Shown: positions 1 through 6,545, counted from the first letter of the stretch. The stretch: 10,053 bases of DNA from Anaerolineae bacterium (GCA_003524705.1 DQGV01000210.1:1-10053); one strand, 5' to 3'. Notes: generated from the sequence alone by a model not told the origin. Numbers and translations are program-made.

Positions 1-1
1 T

Positions 2-154
2 TGGGGAAAATATATAAATATTAATACAAGTAGAAAAAGTTTTAGTGAAGAACAATATAAAATATCTCTCCGCCTTTCAGATTTATTTTCAAACTGGATA
101 AAGGAAAATATAGATGGGGTTGAGCCAGAAGATAGTCTAATAATCTTTGAATAA
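2..154 (+). CDS. C-terminal fragment of an unrecognised protein
   Basis: The frame starting at base 2 stays open for 50 codons from the window edge to a TAA at 152-154, and it runs in the same direction as the next genes. The visible tail is polar and charged, with a segment reading LRLSDLFSNWIKENIDG and an acidic end (EPEDSLIIFE). The codons are very AT-rich compared with the following genes. The start and most of the protein lie upstream of the window, so I cannot assign a family. The gap to the next start is only about 30 bases, which would fit a shared transcript. A chance open frame in AT-rich DNA is the alternative. Confidence 0.45.
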   Translation, partial: WGKYININTSRKSFSEEQYKISLRLSDLFSNWIKENIDGVEPEDSLIIFE

Positions 155-176
155 TAAATTTAAATTATAGAAACTC

Positions 177-182
177 GAGGTG
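177..182 (+). promoter_or_regulatory. Shine-Dalgarno site that favours the ATG at 186
   Basis: GAGGTG lies five to eight bases before ATG 186. The in-frame GTG at 180 is part of this ribosome-binding sequence itself, so it is unlikely to be the start codon. Confidence 0.6.
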
Positions 183-185
183 AAC

Positions 186-638
186 ATGCAAGACCCATTA
201 ATTCAAAAAAGCATAAAACTAGGAAGCATCATCGGCGCAATCTTTGGTGGAATTTTAGGATTCGGTTTAGGTGCAATATCATTAACGCTGAATGGCATGA
301 TAATTGGCGCAGGTGTTGGAATTTTGTTAGGAATACTCTCAGGCGTATTAACAGGAATCATGGTTGCCAAAACTGCTGGTACAACAGGTGGTGTGAGCAT
401 TGGCGCATATACTGGTATGGCGGTAGGTGCATTTTTTGGTGCCATTGTTGGTTTATTTATCCCAAATTCTTTGCGGATGAGTGTCAATACCTATAACATG
501 CCTATTCTAGATGCAATTGTGGCAGGGCGATTTGAAATTGTTGTATTATTTAGTTTTATGATTTCCATTTTATCTACGATGATTGGTGCATGGGTATCGG
601 GTAAAAATTTAATCCCAAGAGATGTAGGCAAGAAATGA
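186..638 (+). CDS. Small glycine-rich integral membrane protein, function unknown
   Basis: The 150-residue product is almost entirely hydrophobic. Four probable membrane segments lie at about residues 12-32, 38-60, 71-92 and 116-137. The first three are packed with small residues in GxxxG-like spacing (for example GAIFGGILGFGLG near 17-29), typical of tightly packed helices or glycine-zipper proteins. A polar loop (about 93-110) separates the third and fourth helices, and the C-terminus is basic (GKNLIPRDVGKK). I recognise no named family or catalytic motif. ATG 186 is preferred to GTG 180 because GAGGTG forms the ribosome-binding site. The stop overlaps the next start by four bases (ATGA, 635-638), so translation is probably coupled to the DinB-like gene. 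Confidence 0.75.
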   Translation: MQDPLIQKSIKLGSIIGAIFGGILGFGLGAISLTLNGMIIGAGVGILLGILSGVLTGIMVAKTAGTTGGVSIGAYTGMAVGAFFGAIVGLFIPNSLRMSVNTYNMPILDAIVAGRFEIVVLFSFMISILSTMIGAWVSGKNLIPRDVGKK

Positions 639-1144
639 ATCTTGTAAACTATCTTCAAGAACTATACGATTACAACTACTGGGCAAATAAAAGATACGTT
701 GCCGTTGCTGAAACATTAACCGAAGAACAACTTTTTTATAAGCACGGTCACTCATGGGAAAGTGTTCACGCCATCTTAGTTCACATGATGAGTTCAGAAC
801 GTATGTGGCCCCAACGTTGGTGTGGTGAACCTGCTAGCATTTTAGATGCAAAAGATTTTCCGAATGTCCAATCTATCAAAACCTATTGGGTAGATGTTGA
901 AAAAAATATGCGCGGTTTTATTTCTGAGCAAACGGAACAAAGTTTATTGAAACATGTTTCTTATACAAATCCAAAAGGTGAAACATTTACTCTGCCACTT
1001 TGGCAAATGATGGTACAACCACCGAATCATAATACCCATCATCGCGGCGAATTGGCGGCGATGTTTGCTCTGATGAATGTGCCACATCCAGAGGAAGAAA
1101 TTGTCCAATACTTTTTAGATAAAAGCGGACAAAAGAAATTTTGA
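635..1144 (+). CDS. DinB-family four-helix metal-binding protein
   Basis: The 169-residue protein has the length and layout of the DinB/YfiT-like four-helix bundle family. An early segment (YDYNYWANKRYVAVAETLTEEQL, about 11-33) resembles the first helix of many members. Likely metal-binding histidines are H50 in the VHAILVHMMSSERMW segment and H132 and H136 in NHNTHHRGEL, giving the usual H...HxxxH triad. Family members are mostly damage- or stress-associated proteins of unknown reaction, and some are thiol-dependent transferases. No substrate can be read from this sequence. The gene overlaps both neighbours, by four bases upstream and one base downstream, so it belongs to a tight operon with pyrD. 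Confidence 0.85.
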   Translation: MNLVNYLQELYDYNYWANKRYVAVAETLTEEQLFYKHGHSWESVHAILVHMMSSERMWPQRWCGEPASILDAKDFPNVQSIKTYWVDVEKNMRGFISEQTEQSLLKHVSYTNPKGETFTLPLWQMMVQPPNHNTHHRGELAAMFALMNVPHPEEEIVQYFLDKSGQKKF

Positions 1145-2202
1145 TGTATCGCCTAATTCGCCCGCTTCTTTTCACGCTTGAACCTGAATCTGCACATCAA
1201 CTTTCTCTACGCCTGTTACAGTTGACAGGAAATCTCTCGCTTTCCAATGTGTTGTTAAAACAAATCTATAAAGCAAACGCCAAACCAGTCGAAGCCTTTG
1301 GATTCACATTCAAAAATCCAGTGGGTCTAGCGGCGGGATATGACAAAAACGGAATTGCCATTAACGGACTCAATATGTTAGGGTTTAGTCATGTAGAAAT
1401 TGGTACAGTGACTCCCTTACCTCAAGAGGGTAATCCAAAACCACGCGTATTTCGTTTAGTCGAAGATGAAGCCATTATCAACCGCATGGGATTCCCCGGT
1501 TATGGTGCAGATTATTTGCGAAAAAAATTAAAGCCAATTGAAAAAGCAACACCTTTTTCGCGTTTATTGCTTTCACGTTGGCGAAATTCAGGTTTGATTT
1601 TGGGTGTCAATTTAGGAAAGAATAAATCTACACCGAATGAAGAAGCCGTGTTGGATTATTTATCTCTGATGCAATTGCTTTCAGAATATGCAGATTATTT
1701 GACAATTAATGTCAGCTCACCAAACACTGTTGGACTTCGCAATTTACAAGGCAAAGAGGCATTATCAAATTTGTTATATCAAATTGATGAGCAAAGAAAA
1801 TTGGAAGAAAAACAATACGAAAAGAAATTGCCGATTCTCGTTAAACTTGCACCTGATTTAACTGAATCAGAATTAAATGATGCAATTGATGTGATTATCG
1901 ATTCTAAGATGGATGGAATTATTATCACCAATACAACTGTATCGCGTGATGGAGTTAAATCAATCCTGAGGAGTGAATCAGGTGGACTAAGTGGCAAACC
2001 GCTTTCCCCGAAGAGTGAAGCGGTTCTTCATCAAACGGTAAAAAGAATCAATGGAAAAATTCCAATTGTGAGTGTTGGCGGAATCATGACTCCTGATGAT
2101 ACAAAACGCCGCCTCGATGCCGGGGCGACGTTGATTCAAATTTACTCGGGTTTGATTTATACAGGACCAAGTTTAGTAAAGAAGATTGTGAAATTTATTT
2201 AG
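1144..2202 (+). CDS. pyrD: Dihydroorotate dehydrogenase (quinone), class 2
   Basis: PyrD oxidises dihydroorotate to orotate in de novo pyrimidine synthesis, passing electrons through FMN to membrane quinone. The 352-residue length and the N-terminal extension (MYRLIRPLLFTLEPESAHQLSLRLLQ, residues 1-26) are those of the membrane-associated class 2 enzyme. Visible motifs are NPVGLAAGYDKNG (58-70), the GTVTPLPQEGNPKPR loop (87-101), INRMGFPGYGAD (112-123), GVNLGKNK (154-161) and NVSSPNTVGLR (189-199), where class 2 enzymes use serine as catalytic base. VKLAPDL, ITNTT, SGGLSGKPL and the C-terminal FMN-phosphate region (VSVGGI...LIQIYSGLIYTGP) complete the barrel. The ATG at 1144 shares its first base with the TGA of the DinB-like gene. 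An in-frame TTG at 1141 is possible but less likely. The last eight bases overlap the end of the convergent kinase gene. Confidence 0.96.
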   Translation: MYRLIRPLLFTLEPESAHQLSLRLLQLTGNLSLSNVLLKQIYKANAKPVEAFGFTFKNPVGLAAGYDKNGIAINGLNMLGFSHVEIGTVTPLPQEGNPKPRVFRLVEDEAIINRMGFPGYGADYLRKKLKPIEKATPFSRLLLSRWRNSGLILGVNLGKNKSTPNEEAVLDYLSLMQLLSEYADYLTINVSSPNTVGLRNLQGKEALSNLLYQIDEQRKLEEKQYEKKLPILVKLAPDLTESELNDAIDVIIDSKMDGIIITNTTVSRDGVKSILRSESGGLSGKPLSPKSEAVLHQTVKRINGKIPIVSVGGIMTPDDTKRRLDAGATLIQIYSGLIYTGPSLVKKIVKFI

Positions 2203-4282
2203 CAGGTCTTAACGCTGGCACGGGAGCATCGTTACGCAGGTTGAAGAATTTATCCGGCAGTGGAAGTGGTTCGAGTTTGCGTTGTGTTGAAAGTGCATCA
2301 ATGGGCAAGTAATATAAATTGATTGGGCTTTCGGTTGCTAAACGAATATCTTGAAATGCAAAAATCACATGCGTGCCATCGGGGCTAAAGGCGGCGTCAC
2401 GATAACAGCAATTGCCTTCGTATGGTGCGAAGTATTCAAATTTATGCGTGAATGAATTATAAAAAAGCAAGTCACCAAAACCGCCATTGCGTTTGGGGCT
2501 GTTCATAAAGAAAAGCAAATCGCCATCCCATGAAAAGTTTTCAATGATGTCATTGAAAGCAAAACGCCCAAGCGGAAATTCATCCAAACGAATCGGTTCA
2601 GATTTATCGCATTGCGAAATATCAATCATGCGAATCGTATCCACACGCACACTGTCTTTGTTGGCGAGATATTTAATCGCCAAACGTGTGCCATCGTCAG
2701 ACCATAACGCGCCTGTCACTGCCAATTCGTTGTAAAAAATACAACCATCCAATTCCAATAAATGATTTCGGTTTGTCACTGTGACTAACTTTGCAACATC
2801 ATACTGCACTACAAATAATTCACGGTTGATGGCAAATGCGGCTTGCGTGCCATCGGGTGAAACTTGGAATGAATCAAAAAATTCAGCCGATTGATAACTC
2901 ATGACCACTTCTTCGCGCAGAGTTTCAACATCAACTGTTTTGACTGTTTTGCCGGTCATGTAAAGAATTGTGTTGCCATCTGGTAGCCATTGCAAATTAA
3001 ATTTTGGAACGCCATCATTCGTCACGGCTTGCAATTCAGAGCCATCTACATTCATTATCCAAATATCACCACTTTTGACAAATGCAATTTTGTCGGCACC
3101 ACCAATCACAGGTAATGATGATGTTGGTTGTGTTGGTCCAGTAGTTGCAGTAGATTCAACTACATTTGAATCGCCAGATGTAGCAGTGACTTCGATAATT
3201 ATTGGAACAGGAGATTCAACTTGTGACGCAGTGGTCGGCGATGGAATCGTCGCTTCATTATTGGATGTCAACATGCCACTGCTGAGTACAAAGTATCCAC
3301 CGCCTACAAAGATGACTCCCAATAAACCTACAAGGAGAAGTATAGGTAATACGCTTTTCTTCTTTTGGACAGGCTGTGTAGACTCAAGTGGCTTCTTTGA
3401 AAGAGTCGTTTTGTTATAAGGTGAAACTTTAAGCGTAGCAGGTGATTGTCGCTCCGGCGGAGTTTCTCCCCGAAGAAATGCTTTGATAGTTTCGACCAGT
3501 TCGACCGCAGTCGAGAAGCGGTCATCTTTATCTTTTGCCATGGCAGTGGATATGACTTTTTCCATCCACACTGGCAAGTTTGGATTCGCTTCTAAAATAC
3601 GCGGCACAGGTTCAGTGACGTGTTTAATTGCCAAACCCAAAGGTGTATCAGCTTGATAGGGTTGTTTGCCTGTCACCATTTCATATAAGATGACACCCAA
3701 AGCATAAATATCAGTTCGCCCATCCACACCTTCGCCGGAAGCTTGTTCGGGAGCCATGTAAGCTGGCGTACCGATAATGGCACTACCTGTTACGTTGCTA
3801 CCTTCACCTTGTGAAAATTTTGCAATGCCAAAATCTGAGATTAACGGCAAACCACTACTAGTAAATAAAATATTTGCGGGTTTTAAATCTCGATGAACAA
3901 TGTCTTTGGAGTGTGCTTCGTCTAACCCCGGTGCAATTTGCTCCAGTAATTTAACGGCTTCTTGAATGGTAAATGTTTTGGTTTTTATTTTGTCTGAAAG
4001 TGAGCCACCGCCCATGTGACGCATGACAAAATATGGTTGATGATTTTCTTCTCCCACATCATATACTGGCACAATGGCTGGGTGTTCTAATTTCGCAATG
4101 ATTTTTGTTTCGCGTTCAAAGCGAGCGCGGAATTGTGGGTCGGCGTGAATCAGTTCGGGTGGTAAAAACTTAATCGCCACTTCGCGTTCAAAGCGTGGGT
4201 CATAGGCAAGGTACACCGTAGCAAAACCGCCACGTCCTAATTCGGATTTGATTTCGTAACGTCCAATTTTTTCTGGAGGCAT
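2195..4282 (-). CDS. Membrane Ser/Thr protein kinase with extracytoplasmic PD40-type beta-propeller
   Basis: This 695-residue protein has an intact PknB-type (Hanks) kinase domain at about 8-270: glycine loop GRGGFATV (16-23), catalytic K38, E58, HRDLKPANILF (130-140), DFG (150-152) and APE (177-179). A basic juxtamembrane stretch (QKKKS) precedes one membrane helix (about 311-334). A Ser/Thr/Pro-rich linker follows (about 340-393), then a propeller of PD40/TolB-like blades, recognisable by IAFVKSGDIWIMNVDGSE (399-416), SPDGTQAAF (475-483), WSDDGTRLAI (527-536) and FSPDGTHVIF (632-641). The expected topology is kinase inside and propeller outside. PASTA repeats, common in PknB, are absent. 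The signal sensed and the phosphorylated targets are unknown. The gene appears to have its own promoter directly before the ATG. Confidence 0.94.
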   Translation of the reverse strand: MPPEKIGRYEIKSELGRGGFATVYLAYDPRFEREVAIKFLPPELIHADPQFRARFERETKIIAKLEHPAIVPVYDVGEENHQPYFVMRHMGGGSLSDKIKTKTFTIQEAVKLLEQIAPGLDEAHSKDIVHRDLKPANILFTSSGLPLISDFGIAKFSQGEGSNVTGSAIIGTPAYMAPEQASGEGVDGRTDIYALGVILYEMVTGKQPYQADTPLGLAIKHVTEPVPRILEANPNLPVWMEKVISTAMAKDKDDRFSTAVELVETIKAFLRGETPPERQSPATLKVSPYNKTTLSKKPLESTQPVQKKKSVLPILLLVGLLGVIFVGGGYFVLSSGMLTSNNEATIPSPTTASQVESPVPIIIEVTATSGDSNVVESTATTGPTQPTSSLPVIGGADKIAFVKSGDIWIMNVDGSELQAVTNDGVPKFNLQWLPDGNTILYMTGKTVKTVDVETLREEVVMSYQSAEFFDSFQVSPDGTQAAFAINRELFVVQYDVAKLVTVTNRNHLLELDGCIFYNELAVTGALWSDDGTRLAIKYLANKDSVRVDTIRMIDISQCDKSEPIRLDEFPLGRFAFNDIIENFSWDGDLLFFMNSPKRNGGFGDLLFYNSFTHKFEYFAPYEGNCCYRDAAFSPDGTHVIFAFQDIRLATESPINLYYLPIDALSTQRKLEPLPLPDKFFNLRNDAPVPALRPAK

Positions 4283-4293
4283 AAGTAGGCTCT

Positions 4294-4323
4294 AGTATAC
4301 CTAATTGCTAAGATTGAATGCAA
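4294..4323 (-). promoter_or_regulatory. Probable promoter of the kinase gene (near-leaderless)
   Basis: On the reverse strand, a -35 TTGCAT (4318-4323) and a -10 TATACT (4294-4299) are separated by 18 bases. The -10 box ends only 11 bases before the ATG at 4282. Transcription would start a few bases before the start codon, and no convincing Shine-Dalgarno sequence is present (GAGCC at best). Confidence 0.6.
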
Positions 4324-4352
4324 GATACAAAGTATTGCAAAAACAAAGCGGA

Positions 4353-4979
4353 TTATTTCATGTACAACCCGCCACTGGACTCCATCCAATCTGCAATTTT
4401 TTCAACAGCGAGGGAAATGTTATTGTCTGAAATATCAACTTTTAGCATAGGCAGAAGCGATTCGTCAGCGAGTTGATGAATCAACTTTTGTTCTTCGATG
4501 AAGAGATTCAAATCATCATATTGTGATGGATTACCAGATACTTTGAGTCTTTCGGCTCGTGCGGCTTCAAAAGATTCTGGAGAACGGGTCAATAACACCA
4601 GCCGAAAATTCAACGGCAATAATCTTTCTTCTAACCAACGGAAATCATAATCTTTATTATAGGTTCTTAACTGATACATTCTTGTAGATAAATGAAAGCG
4701 GTCAATAATCCATGAATAATATTTTTGCAATTCAAATAACTTTACCCACGTTTCATACGTTTCCATTGCCAATGATTCTTCGTGTGGTTCAAAGTTGATT
4801 AATCCGCGCCCCCACGGAAAGTTTGTAAAGGCGCACCACTCTCCAGAAATGAGAGGCGAATGATATTTATATTTTCGCGGACCTACAATGCGCGGATGTT
4901 CATTCAGTGCAAAAGCAATATCAGTTTTGAATGTCAGGCGTGTGCCTTCAAGGATGATTTTAGGTGTAAGTTTAGACAT
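4353..4979 (-). CDS. Divergent thymidylate-kinase-like P-loop protein with degenerate Walker A
   Basis: The 208-residue product has the layout of the thymidylate kinase superfamily. A first strand leads into IILEGTRLTFKT (8-19), which aligns with the family's EGxDGxGKT P-loop but has Phe17 where the glycine before the lysine is expected. K18 and T19 remain. IIDRFHLSTRMYQ (91-103) matches the DRYxxSxxAYQ signature, FRLVLLTRSPESFEAARAERL (125-145) resembles the strand and Arg-rich lid that follow, and a terminal helix closes the fold. It may be a nucleoside or nucleotide kinase of altered specificity, or a weakened or inactive one; the substrate is unknown. I chose ATG 4979. An in-frame TTG at 5021 would add 14 residues, but it lies upstream of a perfect TATAAT box that fits transcription starting at 4979. 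Confidence 0.7.
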   Translation of the reverse strand: MSKLTPKIILEGTRLTFKTDIAFALNEHPRIVGPRKYKYHSPLISGEWCAFTNFPWGRGLINFEPHEESLAMETYETWVKLFELQKYYSWIIDRFHLSTRMYQLRTYNKDYDFRWLEERLLPLNFRLVLLTRSPESFEAARAERLKVSGNPSQYDDLNLFIEEQKLIHQLADESLLPMLKVDISDNNISLAVEKIADWMESSGGLYMK

Positions 4980-4985
4980 TCCCCA

Positions 4986-4991
4986 ATTATA
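4986..4991 (-). promoter_or_regulatory. -10 box (TATAAT) suggesting a leaderless transcript
   Basis: A perfect TATAAT on the reverse strand lies six bases before ATG 4979, so the expected transcription start falls on or next to the start codon. A -35 match is weak: TTGATA is present, but 21 bases upstream. The position supports ATG 4979 as the true start. Confidence 0.5.
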
Positions 4992-5092
4992 TGCTTCTCT
5001 GCAAAGATTAAATATCAACAAAATTCTAATAAGATTCTGAAAGGTTTTCCCTACATACTTGTGGTAGGATTCTTGCCCATAAGGTAAAAATT

Positions 5093-5467
5093 ATGGACGA
5101 AAAAATTACAATTATTGAAGGACCACCCCCAATCTTTGAGCACGTCAATGACGGTTGGGCAATGGGGCTGAACGAAAGCCCGCATTTATCCGTGCCAGCG
5201 TTAACGCGCTTGCGAACATTCAATGGCAATGCGCTTGTAGAAAGATGTTACAACGCATGGCATAACAAAAACACAATTCACTTACATTATCGCAACGAAA
5301 TGGGGCTCGAACAAACCGCGCCGATTCTTGCGGCGAGAAATGTAGAAACACAAGAAGGTCAGGTATTGTTGTTGTGGGTGTATTTAGATGGCGAAGCCGT
5401 TGAATACGAAACCGACAGCGGCGATGATGACCAATTTGACGATGATTTGAACGACAGTCACCTTTAA
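5093..5467 (+). CDS. Small acidic-tailed hypothetical protein
   Basis: This 124-residue soluble protein belongs to no family I can name. It starts MDEKITIIEGPPPIFEHVNDGWAMGL and contains a central LTRLRTFNGNALVERCYNAWHNK stretch, likely a helix. After this comes a strand-rich part (TIHLHYRNEMG, then PILAARN, then QVLLLWVYLDGEAVEYE). It ends in a strongly acidic low-complexity tail (DSGDDDQFDDDLNDSHL, 106-122 region). There is no signal peptide or membrane helix. AAGG at 5081-5084 is a modest ribosome-binding site for ATG 5093. The gene is divergent from the thymidylate-kinase-like gene, with about 110 bases between start codons. Its last codons form one arm of the terminator. Confidence 0.75.
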   Translation: MDEKITIIEGPPPIFEHVNDGWAMGLNESPHLSVPALTRLRTFNGNALVERCYNAWHNKNTIHLHYRNEMGLEQTAPILAARNVETQEGQVLLLWVYLDGEAVEYETDSGDDDQFDDDLNDSHL

Positions 5468-5484
5468 GGTGACTGTTTGTTTTT
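5454..5484 (+). terminator. Intrinsic terminator containing the stop codon of the upstream gene
   Basis: ACAGTCACCTT (5454-5464) and AAGGTGACTGT (5466-5476) form a perfect 11-base palindrome around one base, followed by TTTGTTTTT. The TAA stop at 5465-5467 lies at the hairpin tip, so the stem's left arm is coding sequence. Confidence 0.9.
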
Positions 5485-5538
5485 AAGAACTAGTAGGGAT
5501 ACAGCGAAATGATTTATGATTAGAATCTAGGAGAAAAT

Positions 5539-6306
5539 ATGACAACGCTTCTTTCTACGCTTCAACATGGTTCTGTCACGCTGACATTATCTCGCCCTGA
5601 ACGCGCCAACGCCTTCAACATGGAAATGACTCAAGCCTTACACAAAGCACTTGTGGATGCAGAAAATGACTCACAAGTAAAGTGTGTGGTGATTACAGGT
5701 TCTGGCAATGCATTCAGTGCTGGGCAAGATATCAAAGAAATGAAGCAAGCTGAAAATATTTCATACCGCGAACATTTAGATAAAACCTATAACCCGTTAA
5801 TTTTACAAATCCGAAAAATGGGTATACCCGTGATTGCTGCCGTCAACGGAGCGTGTGCCGGCGCGGCGTTTGGAATCGCGTTGGCATGTGATTTGCGAAT
5901 CGCAAAGTCAGGTGCTTATTTTGTGGTGGGATTCAGTGGCATAGGTCTCGCACCTGATTCTGGGGTTTCGTTATTTCTTCCGCATTACATTGGGCTTGCC
6001 AGAGCGCAAGAATATTTTTATTCTAATCAAAAGATCTCGGCTCAATTGGCGTATGAATGGCGGATGGTAAATCTGGTGGGCGGGTTTAATTATCAGGCGT
6101 TGATTAAGCAGAAGGTGGCAGAGCTGGTTGAAGGTCCGCGTGAGGCGTTTGCATTGGGGAAGCAAGCCTTTAACCAAGCCGTTTTTCCGAATTTGGAACA
6201 AGTCTTAGCCAACGAAGGCATCCTGCAAGAAGAAGCAGGGAAATCGCTTGGTCATCAAGAAGGGGTGAAAGCGTTTTTTGAAAAGCGTAAACCAAAATTT
6301 GTATAA
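5539..6306 (+). CDS. PaaG-type enoyl-CoA isomerase (crotonase superfamily)
   Basis: This 255-residue cytoplasmic CoA enzyme has a complete crotonase fold. The two oxyanion-hole segments are SAGQD (60-64) and NGACAGAAFG (103-112). Both glutamates of enoyl-CoA hydratases are missing: the positions corresponding to Glu144 and Glu164 of the rat enzyme are G112 and F132. Instead GFSGIGLAPDSGVSLFLP (131-148) carries D140, matching the LGLIPDCGGTWLLP segment of E. coli PaaG, whose aspartate is catalytic. The C-terminus EGVKAFFEKRKPKF is also PaaG-like. An isomerase is therefore more likely than a hydratase, acting on an epoxy-aromatic or unsaturated acyl-CoA; the substrate is an inference. AGGAGA at 5529-5534 is a good ribosome-binding site. 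No other paa genes are visible. Confidence 0.9.
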   Translation: MTTLLSTLQHGSVTLTLSRPERANAFNMEMTQALHKALVDAENDSQVKCVVITGSGNAFSAGQDIKEMKQAENISYREHLDKTYNPLILQIRKMGIPVIAAVNGACAGAAFGIALACDLRIAKSGAYFVVGFSGIGLAPDSGVSLFLPHYIGLARAQEYFYSNQKISAQLAYEWRMVNLVGGFNYQALIKQKVAELVEGPREAFALGKQAFNQAVFPNLEQVLANEGILQEEAGKSLGHQEGVKAFFEKRKPKFV

Positions 6307-6311
6307 AGATT

Positions 6312-6374
6312 AGCCACAGAGGTCATAGAGAGTTTTAAGAGGTTTTCTCAAAGGTCTCAGTGTTCTCTGTGGCT
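6312..6374. repeat. Palindromic intergenic repeat (AGCCACAGAG / CTCTGTGGCT)
   Basis: AGCCACAGAG (6312-6321) and its exact complement CTCTGTGGCT (6365-6374) bracket a purine-rich interior with further partial complementarity. The arms could fold into a long imperfect hairpin at the end of the PaaG-like gene. Similar CACAGAG palindromes occur as dispersed intergenic repeats in many bacteria (recollection, not searched). There is no clear T-tract, so it is not a standard terminator. Confidence 0.6.
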
Positions 6375-6393
6375 TGGTATGTCAAAAGTCATA

Positions 6394-6423
6394 TTGACTT
6401 GTTAACAAATCTCATGGTAAAGT
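6394..6423 (+). promoter_or_regulatory. Probable promoter of the glutamate dehydrogenase leader
   Basis: TTGACT (6394-6399) and TAAAGT (6418-6423) are 18 bases apart. The predicted transcription start is near 6430-6431, about 115 bases before the gdhA start. This gives a leader that contains a short open frame and an intrinsic terminator. Confidence 0.55.
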
Positions 6424-6430
6424 TTGAGCA

Positions 6431-6472
6431 ATGATGACTCACGGGCAGTGTTGTAACCAGTGTGCTTCATAA
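6431..6472 (+). CDS. Possible leader peptide of gdhA, 13 residues
   Basis: The frame reads MMTHGQCCNQCAS and ends with TAA at 6470-6472. It begins seven bases after the predicted -10 box, so it could be translated from a leaderless end, because no ribosome-binding site is seen. It contains three Cys codons (TGT) and two Gln codons in 13 positions. Thirteen bases after its stop comes an intrinsic terminator, and gdhA follows. This is the layout of transcription attenuation, but a frame this short can occur by chance and no experimental or comparative support is available here. Confidence 0.35.
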   Translation: MMTHGQCCNQCAS

Positions 6473-6484
6473 GATATTTTTGAA

Positions 6485-6522
6485 AGCGGGCACCCCCTAG
6501 CGGAATGCCCGCTTATTTTTTT
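6485..6522 (+). terminator. Intrinsic terminator in the gdhA leader, possible attenuator
   Basis: AGCGGGCA (6485-6492) pairs with TGCCCGCT (6506-6513), followed by TATTTTTTT. The hairpin ends about 24 bases before the gdhA ATG and downstream of the likely promoter, so it would gate gdhA transcription. The CGGGCA of its left arm also occurs at 6442-6447 inside the short leader frame, so the right arm has two possible partners. Confidence 0.85.
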
Positions 6523-6545
6523 CTAAATCACTGAGGAGAAAGTGT

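Noticed and set aside
203..487. Reverse-strand frame of 94 codons opposite the membrane protein
   Set aside because: It is a proline-rich shadow of the glycine-rich forward gene and has no ribosome-binding site.
2970..3419. Forward-strand frame of 149 codons within the kinase gene
   Set aside because: It lies opposite the kinase linker and propeller, which has clear domain motifs, and its own translation resembles no protein family.
4980..5021. N-terminal extension of the thymidylate-kinase-like protein from a TTG at 5021
   Set aside because: It would begin upstream of the perfect -10 box, lacks a ribosome-binding site, and adds residues before the strand that normally opens this fold.
6424..6484. 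A known riboswitch in the gdhA leader
   Set aside because: I compared it by eye with glutamine, glycine, ZTP, fluoride and other aptamer consensus sequences and saw no convincing match. The leader frame plus terminator explains the layout better.
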